From: CAIWHR01 sp963773195 | Lineage (GTDB): Bacteria > Pseudomonadota > Gammaproteobacteria > Burkholderiales > Casimicrobiaceae | Length of the DNA stretch: 64,000 nucleotides | Direction: 5' to 3' | NCBI GenBank assembly: GCA_963773195.1 | Contig: CAVZAE010000015.1 | Coordinates: forward strand, 62,001-126,000 | Shown: positions 50,478 to 59,755 of the stretch, in pieces | Layout of the letters: each line of letters begins with the position of its first letter | How positions within the stretch are numbered: position 1 is the first letter of the stretch | The notes under the pieces: generated by a model | Told to the model about the DNA's origin: nothing | Database searches by the model: none | What the model saw: only the letters and a program-made list of their open reading frames with translations | Program-made: the position numbers and the translations under genes

Positions 50478-52099
50478 TGGAAAGACGGTTCACTGGCCGT
50501 TCGGCCGCCCCAGGATTCGCGCACGGTCCGTTGTTCCCGTTGGCGATCCGTACCGGTTCGCGAACGGCGTCGGGCGCGGCGGAGTCCGAAGCGGAGGCGC
50601 TGCGCTCGGCGCTTGGCGCCGCCACCGCCGACCTCAAGGCGCTCATCGAACGTTCCGCGGAAGACGCGGCGGCGATTCTGGAATTCCAAGTGGCGCTACT
50701 GGAAGACGACGTGCTCGCCGAGCCCGCATTCTCGGCCATCGCTGCCGGCAGCGCTGCGGATCACGCGTGGCACCACGCCATGCAGCAGGAAATCGCCGGC
50801 TACGAGACGTCTGGCGACGAGTACTTCCGCGCGCGCGCGGCGGACCTTAATGACCTGCGTGATCGCGTGCTTGCGCATCTCACGGGATCCGCGCTGGATG
50901 CCGTCGTGCCGCCGGGTGCAATCGTGGCCGCTGTCGATCTCGCGCCGTCGCGGTTCCTCGCCATCGATTGGTCGCGCGGCGGAGCGCTCGCGCTCACCTC
51001 CGGCAGTGTCACGAGCCATGTCGCGATGCTGGCGCGCTCTCGCGGTGTCCCGGCCATCATGGGGCTCGGCGTCGATCTCGGCGCGCTATCCGGTCAGGCG
51101 TTGGTGGATGCGCATCGCGGCGTGCTGATCGTCGATCCAGTTCCGGCCACTCGCGCGCAATTCGATCGTGATGCCGAGGCGGCCGTGGCGACACGGGCGC
51201 TCGCGGAAGCCGCGGCAACCCGATCGGCGACGACCGCCGACGGTACGCCGATCCGGATCATGCTCAACGTTGCCGACCTCCGCGAGCTCTCCGACCTCGA
51301 TCCGGCGATATGCGACGGCATTGGGCTCGTACGAACCGAGTTTCTGTTCGAGGACAGAGATGGGCTGCCCGACGAGGAGCAGCAGTATTCGATCTACCGG
51401 CGCGTCGTCGAATGGGCGCAAGGCAGGCCGGTCACCTTTCGAACACTCGATGCGGGAGGCGACAAACCGATCCCGGGACTGACGCCGACGGGGGAGAGCA
51501 ATCCGTTCCTGGGTGTGCGCGGCCTCCGCCTTTCGCTCGCGCATCCGGAGGTCTTTCGCACCCAATTGCGCGCGCTGGCCCGTGCTGCGAGCCACGGCCA
51601 CGTCAAGATAATGCTGCCGATGGTGACGCAGCCGCACGAGCTCGTGGCGGCACGAAGCATGTTTGAGGCCGAGGTCGCAGCGTTGGCGGCGGCAGGCGTT
51701 CCCGCGCGTCGCGCGAGCCTGGGAATCATGATCGAGGTACCGGCGGCGGCGATCGCTGCAGAGCAGTTCGACGCCGAGTTCTTCTCGATCGGTTCGAACG
51801 ACCTGACGCAATACGTCGCGGCCGCGGGCCGCGATGTTGGCGCAGTCGCCGATTTGGCAGATCCCACGCAATTGGCGCTGTTGCGCCTGTACCGATACGT
51901 CGTCGACACGGCGTGCGCGCAACACATCGAGGTCACGCTCTGCGGCGACGCCGGTGGCGATCCGCGCGCGATTCCCCGGCTGCTCGCGACCGGACTGCGC
52001 ACGCTGTCGATGGCGCCGGTGCTCGTCGGTGGTGCGAAGCTCGCTGTTGCGGGGGTTGATCTTTGTCCCGTCCCCGAGCCCCAGCCATGGCCGAGCTGA
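50477..52099 (+). CDS. ptsI: PTS Enzyme I (phosphoenolpyruvate-protein phosphotransferase)
   Basis: A 540-residue Enzyme I. The N-terminal HPr-binding domain is followed by the swivel domain with His181 in TSGSVTSHVAMLARSRG. The PEP-binding barrel has GIGLVRTEFLFEDRDGLP, FRTLDAGGDKP, NPFLGVRGLRLSL, FSIGSNDLTQY, and the C-terminal catalytic cysteine in TLCGDAGGDP. It phosphorylates HPr from PEP. The start is ATG 50477, next to the HPr stop. Placement with dhaLM suggests it is dedicated to dihydroxyacetone phosphorylation. Confidence 0.92.
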   Translation: MERRFTGRSAAPGFAHGPLFPLAIRTGSRTASGAAESEAEALRSALGAATADLKALIERSAEDAAAILEFQVALLEDDVLAEPAFSAIAAGSAADHAWHHAMQQEIAGYETSGDEYFRARAADLNDLRDRVLAHLTGSALDAVVPPGAIVAAVDLAPSRFLAIDWSRGGALALTSGSVTSHVAMLARSRGVPAIMGLGVDLGALSGQALVDAHRGVLIVDPVPATRAQFDRDAEAAVATRALAEAAATRSATTADGTPIRIMLNVADLRELSDLDPAICDGIGLVRTEFLFEDRDGLPDEEQQYSIYRRVVEWAQGRPVTFRTLDAGGDKPIPGLTPTGESNPFLGVRGLRLSLAHPEVFRTQLRALARAASHGHVKIMLPMVTQPHELVAARSMFEAEVAALAAAGVPARRASLGIMIEVPAAAIAAEQFDAEFFSIGSNDLTQYVAAAGRDVGAVADLADPTQLALLRLYRYVVDTACAQHIEVTLCGDAGGDPRAIPRLLATGLRTLSMAPVLVGGAKLAVAGVDLCPVPEPQPWPS

Positions 52100-52506
52100 A
52101 GCCCGAACGCCCGCGGGCGGATACGGTCGGCGCGTACAAGGGCGTGTTGAAACGGGTGCTCGACACGCGCCCTTCCGGAACGCGCCATCGCCTTGCGATG
52201 GCGTTGGGAAAGAATCGTTCGTTCATCTCGCAGATCGCCAATCCGGTCTACGCAGTGCCAATCCCCGTCCAGCACCTGGAGACGATTTTCGAGACCTGCC
52301 ACTTCACCATCGCCGATCGCCGCGAATTCCTAGCTTCGTACGCCGAAGCGCATCCCCAGCGGCTCGATGTGGTGAGGAAACCCGCCGGAAAGCGTGTGCT
52401 CAAACTCAGCGTGCCCGACTTGGGAGATGCGCGGCGCAATCGGCTGCTCGATGAAACCATCGTTGAAATCGCGCGCCGCGTCGCCCGGTTGAGCGACGAG
52501 CAATGA
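52087..52506 (+). CDS. Putative helix-turn-helix regulator between ptsI and dhaK
   Basis: A 139-residue protein that starts 13 nt before the Enzyme I stop. An HTH-like stretch HRLAMALGKNRSFISQIANP lies near residues 38-57, followed by PIPVQHLETIFETCHFTI, as in XRE-type DNA-binding domains. The C-terminal part (LKLSVPDLGDARRNRLLDET) may be an effector or partner domain. A regulator of the operon is likely, perhaps acting at the ACTAAACA sites, but no direct evidence exists. The family is not one I can name. Confidence 0.6.
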   Translation: MAELKPERPRADTVGAYKGVLKRVLDTRPSGTRHRLAMALGKNRSFISQIANPVYAVPIPVQHLETIFETCHFTIADRREFLASYAEAHPQRLDVVRKPAGKRVLKLSVPDLGDARRNRLLDETIVEIARRVARLSDEQ

Positions 52507-52522
52507 GACCTTGGAGGGATGC

Positions 52523-53516
52523 ATGAAGAAGCTGATCAATACGTCGGAACAGGTGCTCGTCGAGAGCCTCGCCGGCTTCGCCGCCGCGCATGCCGATATC
52601 GTCTCGCTCGGCGCCGAGGACAAGTTCGTCCGTCGGCGCGAACTAGCGGTCCGGCAAAGTAGCGCTTATCTCGGGCGGCGGCTCAGGGCACGAGCCGCTG
52701 CATGCGGGCTTTGTCGGTCGCGGCATGCTGGACGCGGCATGTCCCGGACAGGTGTTCACGTCGCCGACGCCCGATCAGATGGTCGCGGCGGTCGAAGCGG
52801 TGGAAACCGGCAACGGCTGCCTTTTCATCGTCAAGAATTACGAAGGCGACATGATGAATTTCCAGATGGCCGCAGATCTCGCAGGCAAGGACATTGCGAC
52901 GGTCGTGACCGACGACGACGTGGCCGTCGAAACGTCGACCTGGTCGACCGGTCGCCGCGGCGTTGCCGGCACGTTGATCGTCGAGAAGATCGTCGGCGCC
53001 GCGGCCGAGCAGGGCGGCTCGCTGGCGCGAGCTCAAGGCGCTCGGCGACCAGGTGAATCGTCGGACACGCTCGATGGGCGTCGCGCTTACGTCATGCACG
53101 GTGCCCGCCGCCGGGAAGCCGACGTTCACTCTCGGTGAGGACGAAATGGAAATGGGCGTTGGCATTCATGGCGAACCTGGTCGGCGCCGCGTCAAGCTCT
53201 CGTCCGCCGACGCAATTGCAGACGAAATGGTCGGCGCAATCGTCGAGGATCTCGCCCCGAGCGCCGGGCGCGGACGCCCTGCTCCTCGTCAACGGCTTCG
53301 GCGGCACGCCGACGATGGAGCTGTACCTGATGGTCAACTCGGCACTGCGCGCGCTGCGACGGAAAGGCGTGCGCGGTGTCGCGCTTTCTCACTGGCAATT
53401 ACGTAACATCGCTCGAGATGGCGGGTTGCTCGATCACGGTCAGTCTGCTCGACGAGGCGCTGCGGAACCTGTGGGACGCGCCGGTGCACACGGCGGCGTT
53501 GCGCTGGGGGATCTAA
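52523..53516 (+). pseudogene. dhaK: Dihydroxyacetone kinase DhaK, interrupted by four +1 frameshifts
   Basis: A DhaK gene read across frames. Starts MKKLINTSEQVLVESLAGF at 52523 with GGAGGG upstream. Shifts occur near 52650-52653 (then GKVALISGGGSGHEPLHAGF), 53024-53030 (then ELKALGDQVNRRTRSMGVAL), 53266-53271 (then ADALLLVNGFGGTPTMELY) and 53373-53376 (then RFLTGNYVTSLEMAGC), ending LWDAPVHTAALRWGI at 53516. The substrate-binding histidine in MGVGIHGEPG is present. All four are apparent single-base insertions. If they are sequence errors the gene is intact (about 329 residues). If real, the kinase is dead and the operon's last step lost. Confidence 0.85.
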
Positions 53517-53804
53517 GCGGCACCAAGCCCATCAGATCGCGGTACGTAAGCGGGTCTGGCAAGTGCTGTCCTGTTGCGCAAAATATTGCTCGATGCGCGG
53601 TGCGTCCTGCCTGCTCACCATCTGTGCGGAGTGCCTCCCGGCTGCGCGCGTTCGCCAAGAATGCTCAGACGAATGCTGCTGCGGTTCTTGCGATTTCCAC
53701 ACGCCGGCTGGCTTCAGGAGGCCACTGGCCACATTGAGCTACGGACAAAAACACGTACACGGGCGCCAGCGTTAGTACGTACTACGCGGGAAACTCAAGA
53801 GGAG

Positions 53805-53881
53805 TGGGGTGGCTGATGGGACTCGAACCCACGACAACCGGAATCACAATCCGGGACTCTACCAGCTGAGCTACAGCCACC
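53805..53881 (-). tRNA. tRNA-His (GTG)
   Basis: A 77-nt cloverleaf on the minus strand. The anticodon loop TTGTGAT (anticodon at 53845-53847) is closed by CCGGA/TCCGG. The acceptor stem GTGGCTG pairs with CAGCCAC, the encoded G at -1 faces discriminator C73, and CCA is encoded (53805-53807). T-loop GGTTCGAGTCC is present. G-1 and C73 are the histidine identity elements. Confidence 0.97.
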
Positions 53882-53928
53882 GTCGTACCGCTGCGCGTCG
53901 ATGAAAACTCGCCGCGCGAATCGAATCT

Positions 53929-54005
53929 TGGCGCGCCCGACAGGACTCGAACCTGTTACCGCCGGCTTAGAAGGCCGGTGCTCTATCCAGATGAGCTACG
54001 GGCGC
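53929..54005 (-). tRNA. tRNA-Arg (TCT)
   Basis: A 77-nt cloverleaf on the minus strand, beginning GCGCCCGTAGCTC and ending with encoded CCA (53929-53931). Anticodon TCT at 53969-53971 in a loop CTTCTAA closed by CCGGC/GCCGG. It lies 47 bp before tRNA-His and is probably co-transcribed with it. Confidence 0.97.
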
Positions 54006-54022
54006 CTGTCGGACCGGGGATT

Positions 54023-55678
54023 CTAGCCGATTTCGGGCTCGCCGGCACCGGCGGCTTCTTTCGCCTCCGGAAAGTCGTCGCGACCGACGCCGATGTAGCG
54101 TGAGACGCGCACCGGCACGCCGTCGCGCTGGAATTGCTCGATACGCTCCTGCGCGCGGCGATCCGTCTGCGTCGCCCGCGTGCGCAGGCGCGTGTACTCG
54201 CCCCACGATTCGATGACGAAGCGCTCGATGAAACGCCCTTCGCGCTCGATGTCGCGGTAGACGCGCCAACGGCCCGCGCCGTTCCGGCGCCGAATGGGTT
54301 CGATCGCGTGGACCGCTTCGACGAATTCGGCGTAGTGCTCCGGCGCGATCAGATATTCGATCTGGATCAGCACCGGACCATCGTCGGGCGCCGGCTCGAC
54401 CGAGAGCGCAAGGTCGGGCAGCTTCGCGCCCGGCGTGACGTCCTCCTCCGGCGAGAGCGCCACGCGCACGCCACGGTTGAGCGCGAGCAACCCCACCATC
54501 AGGACCACCGAGGCGCCAAGGGCGATGCGCGTGTTCGAGTGCGTGGCGACGACGCCCCACAGCACGCTGCCCAATGCAAGGCTCGCCTGGTTGGTCACGA
54601 GATTCGTCGCGACCGCACGTGCGCGCACCCACGCGGGCGCTGCGCTTTGTGTGCCCGTGGACAGGCTCGACAGCACCGTGACCCAGGAAGCGCCAGCAGC
54701 AAACGTTCCCATGACCGCGAGCGGCAGCATCGAAGTCACTGCGACGAGCGTAGCCGCCACCGCCCACAGGATCACGCCCGACGTGACGATGCGGTTGAGC
54801 GAGCGCCGTTTCATCTGCCGCGGGATCGTGAGTGCGCCCGTGATCGCGCCGACGCCGAAGGCCGCAAGCAGCGTACCGTAACCCCCCGCGCCGAGCGACA
54901 GGAGGTCGCGCGCCACGAGCGGCATCAGCGCCCACAACGCGCTCGCGCACAGGCTGAAGCTCAAGTTACGCGTGATCAGCGCCCGGAGCGGCGCCGAGTG
55001 TCGCGCGTAGCGCAGTCCGCTCTGGATTCCGGAAAATAGCGTCTCGGGCACGCCCGGGATCGGTCGGCGCAGGCTCGCCAGGGGGTACACGGCATAGATC
55101 ATCGTCGCGAAGAAGACCGCTGCGATGATCAGTGCGCTACCCGAGCCCGCCGCCGCCGCGATCGCGCCCGCGAGCGCGGGGCCGAGCGCGCGTGCGACGT
55201 TGAATGCGACGGCGCCCAGCGAGACCGCCGTCGGCAGCTCACTGCGGCCGACCAGGTCGTTGACACTCGCCCCCTGCGCCGGCAGGTAGAACGCGAATGC
55301 CGCGCCGATCGCGAACGTGCCTGCGAGCAGCGCTGCCGGCCCGATGTATCCGACGAGCTCGGCGGCGCCGAGCACCACCGCGACGACCACCAGCACTACA
55401 TGCGTCGACAGGATGATGCGCCGGCGATCGACGATGTCAGCGAGCGCGCCGGCCGCGAGGCCGAACAGCAGTGCAGGCGCCGTGCTCGCCGTCTGTACGA
55501 GCGCCACCATCAGTGCCGACGGCGTCAGCGTGGCCATGAGCCACGCTGCCGTCGTCGTCAGCATCGTGTAGCCCAGCGCCGCGCCGATCGAGCCCAGGTA
55601 GAAGCGGCGGAACACCGCGTGCCGCAGCGGCGACGCGGGGAGCCAGCGGGCGACGAGCGCGTCGAGGCGGATGGTCAC
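54023..55678 (-). CDS. MFS transporter with C-terminal ABM-like domain (MFS_3 type)
   Basis: A 551-residue protein. Residues 1-420 form about 12 membrane segments of the MFS_3 (DUF894, enterobactin exporter-like) group, beginning PASPLRHAVFRRFYLGSIGA. The C-terminal 110 residues are soluble and look like a dimeric alpha-beta barrel (VLIQIEYLIAPEHYAEFVEA, FIERFVIESWGEYTRL), an antibiotic-biosynthesis-monooxygenase-like domain known on some members. It may export a small hydrophobic or siderophore-like compound. It ends 18 bp from the tRNA-Arg 5' end. Confidence 0.85.
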   Translation of the reverse strand: MTIRLDALVARWLPASPLRHAVFRRFYLGSIGAALGYTMLTTTAAWLMATLTPSALMVALVQTASTAPALLFGLAAGALADIVDRRRIILSTHVVLVVVAVVLGAAELVGYIGPAALLAGTFAIGAAFAFYLPAQGASVNDLVGRSELPTAVSLGAVAFNVARALGPALAGAIAAAAGSGSALIIAAVFFATMIYAVYPLASLRRPIPGVPETLFSGIQSGLRYARHSAPLRALITRNLSFSLCASALWALMPLVARDLLSLGAGGYGTLLAAFGVGAITGALTIPRQMKRRSLNRIVTSGVILWAVAATLVAVTSMLPLAVMGTFAAGASWVTVLSSLSTGTQSAAPAWVRARAVATNLVTNQASLALGSVLWGVVATHSNTRIALGASVVLMVGLLALNRGVRVALSPEEDVTPGAKLPDLALSVEPAPDDGPVLIQIEYLIAPEHYAEFVEAVHAIEPIRRRNGAGRWRVYRDIEREGRFIERFVIESWGEYTRLRTRATQTDRRAQERIEQFQRDGVPVRVSRYIGVGRDDFPEAKEAAGAGEPEIG

Positions 55679-55781
55679 CCGCCGAGTTTAGCGCGGCTGG
55701 CGGGAGGGCGGCTTGGGCACCGCCAGGGGACAAAGCGCAAGAGCGCGAGCGATGCTCGCGCTACGAGGTAGGAAAGCGGCG

Positions 55782-55967
55782 TCAGCTCGACGTCGGCACC
55801 GGGATCACGCGGGACCGATATTCCATGTTGTCGATCTCGCTCCGTTCGGTCTTCTTGTCGCGCGCAGCCCTGTCCTTGACCGGAATGCGAGTGCCCGTCA
55901 GGTAAACCTTCTCGTCGTCCCGCGTCGCCGCGTTCGGATCCATCACCGCAGCGCAACCGGAAATCAT
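55782..55967 (-). CDS. Small hypothetical protein (lipoprotein-like fragment)
   Basis: A 61-residue open frame starting MISGCAAVMDPNAATRDDEK. The middle, VYLTGTRIPVKDR, resembles the conserved core of short lipoproteins seen in Burkholderiales. The ISGC stretch could be a lipobox, but a signal peptide before it is missing, so the true start may lie upstream or the gene may be a remnant. No ribosome site stands out. Confidence 0.4.
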   Translation of the reverse strand: MISGCAAVMDPNAATRDDEKVYLTGTRIPVKDRAARDKKTERSEIDNMEYRSRVIPVPTSS

Positions 55968-56174
55968 GGCGGCGCAGCTGACGGGCGCATCCCAGATCTT
56001 ACACGACGCCCCGTACCCAATGCGACCCCCGCGCCAACGGATCCCACTCTACGAATACGCCGGATTCGCGACAACTACCCAGTCGGGTTGGATTGCGCGA
56101 AGCTGCGCAGTTTGACCCGCTGCGGCGCGTAGGCGACGATAGGCCTCGTTCGTCCTTCCGCTGCCCGCGTCATC

Positions 56175-58815
56175 GTGAACGCCGTCCCTTCGGCTGCAAA
56201 CGTCACCCTGCTCTTCACCGACGTCGAAGGCAGCACCAGGCTATGGGAGACCGAGCCCGCGAAGATGGGCGAGGCGATGGCGCGTCACGACACGCTCGCC
56301 CGTACGGCCGTCGTCGAGCACCACGGCAGCGTTGTGAAGACCACGGGCGATGGGCTCCATGCCGTGTTCGGTGAGGCCGCCGACGCGCTCCGCGCGGCGC
56401 TCGCGATCGAGGTCGCGCTGGCCGATCCGGCAGCGACCGCGAACATGGCTCTGCATGTCCGCTGCGGGCTGCATACCGGTACCGTAGAGACCCGCGACGA
56501 CGATTATTTCGGCAGCGCCGTCAACCGCGCGGCCCGCATCATGGGCGCCGCGCACGGTGGCCAGGTCCTGCTCTCGCAAGCGGTCGTCGAGGCCATCCGC
56601 GAGCGACTGCCGCCGGGCGTGACGCTGCGCGACCTCGGCCGCGTGCGGCTGCGCGACCTCGCGAGTCCGGAGCACGTCTACCAGGCGGTGCATCCCGAGC
56701 TTCGCCAGGAATTCCCCGCACTGCGCTCGCTCGAATCGACGCCCAACAACCTGCCGCAACAAGTGACGTCGTTCGTTGGCCGCGAACGCGGCCAGGCCGA
56801 AGTCCGCAAGCTGCTCGGGAGCTCGCGGCTGCTCACGCTGCTCGGAATGGGCGGCCTCGGCAAGACGCGGCTGTCGCTGCAGGTCGCTGCTGACGTGCTC
56901 GACGAGTTTCCCGATGGCGTCTGGTTCGTCGAGCTCGCGTCGGTCGCCGACGCGCGGCTCGTGCCGCAGGCTGTCGCGTCGGTGCTCGGCGTCATGGAAG
57001 ACGCCGGTCGTCCCGTCATCGAGGCGGTCGTCAAGTTCGTGCGCGACCGCGAGCTGCTGCTGATCCTCGACAACTGCGAGCATCTGATCGACGCCTGTGC
57101 CGAGCTCGCGCAGCAGCTGTTGCGCGCGGGCGCGCGTCTCAAGCTCCTCGCATCGAGCCGCGAGTACCTGCACGTCGCCGGCGAAGTAACCTACCCCGTG
57201 CCGGCGCTGGCCGTTCCGGACGCGCGCCGCGCACCTGACGCTGAGACACTCTCGCAGTACGAGGCCGTACGTCTGTTCGTCGATCGCGCTCAGGCGGTCG
57301 ACCCCGGCTTCGCGCTGACGGAGCAGAACGCGGGGTCGGTCGTCGACATCTGCCGGCGGCTCGATGGCATCCCGCTCGCGCTCGAGCTGGCCGCCGCGCG
57401 TGTGCGCTCCCTCTCCGTCAAGGCCATCGCCGAGCGGCTGACCGACCGGTTCCGTCTTCTGACGCGCGGCTCGCGCACCGCGCCTGCCTCACCAGCAGAC
57501 GCTGCGCGCGCTGATCGACTGGAGCTTCGACCTGCTGGATGCAAGGGAAAAGGCTCTGTTTGCCCGTCTCTCCGTGTTTGCCGGCGGCTTCACGCTCGAA
57601 GCCGCCGAGGCCGTGGGCGCCGGCGGAGCGATTCCCGGCGAGGACGTGCTCGACCTTCTGGCTGCGCTCGTCGACAAGTCGCTGATCGAGCTCGATGCTG
57701 GCGGCGCGCGCTACCGGATGCTCGAAACCGTCCGCCAATACGCCCAGGAGAAGCTGGCCGCGTCGGACGAGGCGGCCAATGTGCGAACGCGGCATCTCGA
57801 GTTCTTTGTCGCGCTCGCAACCACTGCGCACGACGAACTCTGGGGCAAGGATCAGGGCAAGTGGCTCGCGCGGCTCGATCTGGAGCGCGAGAATTTCCTG
57901 ACGTTGCACGCGTGGTGCGAGCACGCGCCCGACGGCGCGGCACAGGACCTGCGCCTGGCCGATCACCTGCAGCTCTACTGGTTGCCGCGAGGGCTGATCG
58001 AGCTCGGCTACCGCGTCACGCTCGAGACAATCGCCCGGCCGGGCGCGCAGGCGCGCGACTACCTGCGCGCCGGCGCCCTCTACGCGGCAGCACAGCTCGC
58101 GTACTTCATGGGGGCGTACGCCGACTCGCGTCGGCATGGCGAGGAAGCGCTCGCGATCGCGATCGAGATCGGCAAGATCGGGCGTGCAACGGCGACGCAC
58201 CTGATCCTCGGCTACGCGTGCGAGGCGCTCGCCGATCGCGCGGCGGCGAGGACGAACTTCGAGGCGTCGGCGACACTCGCCCGCCGGATGGGCGACAAGG
58301 CACGACTCTCGTTCGCCCTCAACGCGCTCGCGGGACACTACGGCGAGGTCAACGATCTCGACGCCGCAGAGCCACTGTTCGAGGAAGCACTGTCACTGGC
58401 CCGGGACGAGCAGGATCACGAGAGTGTCGCGATCGGCTGTGCGAACCTCGCCCGCCTGCTGGTCGAGCGCGGCCACGCGGAGCGCGCGCGGGCGCTGCTC
58501 GCCGAAGGCGCGGCGATCTCACGCGACATCGGCTCGACCCGTGGCGGACAGAACGTCATCGAAGCGGCGGTGGGGCTCGCGGTACTGCGCGAACAATGGA
58601 CGGAGGCGGCACGGTTCGCCGGTACCCTCGAGGCGCTGATGAAGGAGATCGGGATTCGTCGCGCTCCCGCCGACGAGGCGTTCGTCGTGGCACAGATCGC
58701 GAAGGCCCGGGTTGCCCTCGGCGACGCCGCCTACGATGCCGCGGAGCAAACCGGACGCGCGATTCCCTACGCGCAGGCGCTCGACGAGGCGGAAGCCTGG
58801 CTACGAAGGGGCTGA
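56175..58815 (+). pseudogene. Adenylate/guanylate cyclase-ATPase-TPR regulator, with one +1 frameshift
   Basis: A large signalling protein that begins at GTG 56175. The class III cyclase domain has LFTDVEGSTRLWE and VVKTTGDGLHAVF. The AAA/NB-ARC-type ATPase has the P-loop GMGGLGKTRLSLQVA and LLILDNCEHLIDACAELA. Helical TPR-like repeats follow. An extra base near 57480-57484 breaks the frame after RLLTRGSRTA; in the next frame it continues LPHQQTLRALIDWSFDLLDA and MFAGGFTLEAAEAVG to the stop at 58815. Restored length is about 880 residues. It is either an error or a recent mutation. The last 15 bp overlap the convergent hydrolase gene. Confidence 0.8.
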
Positions 58816-59625
58816 GCGCCGCCCCGCGTCGAGGAAGCGCTCGATCTCGTTCCAGAACTCGGGCGTCGCGCCGAGTGTGTTGTGATCGCCGCCGCGCACG
58901 GCGTACCAGGTCTTCGGCCCCGCCCAGGCGTCGTAGAGCGCGCGCGAGCGCGCGATGGGGATGATGGTGTCGCCCTCGCCGACGATCGCGAGTAGCGGCA
59001 TCCGGCAGCGCGCCGCATCCGCCGCGGCATCGAACCTGTGGCGCAAGAGGAGCGATACCGGGAGCCACGGGTAGTGGAGGGCGCCGACGGCGACGAGGCT
59101 GTCGTACGGCGACACGAGCACGACGCCTGCGAGCGGGCGCAACGCTGCTACGTGCGTGGCGACACCCGTACCGAGACTGCGGCCGAAGGTAACGACGCGA
59201 TTCGCCTCGATGCCCTCGGTGGCCGCGATCGCGTCGAAGATCGCGAGTCCGTCCGCCTTGAGCTCGCGCTCGCCGGGCTTACCCTCGCTTGCGCCATAGC
59301 CGCGATAGTTGAGCGCGACGATCGTCCACTCGCGCGGCCAGCGCTTGTCGGCCACCGTCCACGACACCTCCTCCGCGTTGCCACCGAAGTAGAGGACCGT
59401 CGGCGCCGGCACCGAAGTGCCGCGCGCAATCCAGCCGCGAAGCACCGTGCCGTCGGCGGCCGTGATCGCCAGCGGTGCCGCATGTGCGGGCAGCGGCGCC
59501 GTCGCCGCGCCCGGCTGCGGCAGGAAGATCAGGCGCTCCTGCGCGAGCCACGCCATGGCCGGAACGCCGATCACGAGCGCGAGAACAACGAGGAGCCAGG
59601 CCATGACGGTGCGGCGCGAGGGCAT
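58801..59625 (-). CDS. Membrane-anchored alpha/beta hydrolase
   Basis: A 274-residue hydrolase with an N-terminal membrane segment (VMAWLLVVLALVIGVPAMAWL). The active site shows NYRGYGASEG, the nucleophile serine in TFGRSLGTGVA, the acid in VGEGDTIIP and the histidine in RGGDHNTLG. It belongs to the BEM46/YqkD-like group of serine hydrolases. It is convergent with the cyclase gene, overlapping its end by 15 bp. Substrate unknown. Confidence 0.85.
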   Translation of the reverse strand: MPSRRTVMAWLLVVLALVIGVPAMAWLAQERLIFLPQPGAATAPLPAHAAPLAITAADGTVLRGWIARGTSVPAPTVLYFGGNAEEVSWTVADKRWPREWTIVALNYRGYGASEGKPGERELKADGLAIFDAIAATEGIEANRVVTFGRSLGTGVATHVAALRPLAGVVLVSPYDSLVAVGALHYPWLPVSLLLRHRFDAAADAARCRMPLLAIVGEGDTIIPIARSRALYDAWAGPKTWYAVRGGDHNTLGATPEFWNEIERFLDAGRRSAPS

Positions 59626-59755
59626 TGCGGTGGTGCAGGGACCGCCTTTGCAATGGTTACGAACGCGGCACTAGCGCGCCCGGGGCGAAACGGGGCACCA
59701 TTATGATCCCGCGCCCTTCCAACATGGGCGCGCCGCGAGCCTCGAAGGAGCCCCC

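Noticed and set aside
53563..53775. A Cys-rich 70-codon open frame between dhaK and tRNA-His
   Set aside because: The cysteines do not form a recognisable pattern, and no ribosome site is present; likely chance.
53517..54005. tRNA-His/tRNA-Arg as an integration site for a genomic island covering the ABC/DHA operon
   Set aside because: No integrase gene and no second copy of a tRNA 3' end was seen in the window.
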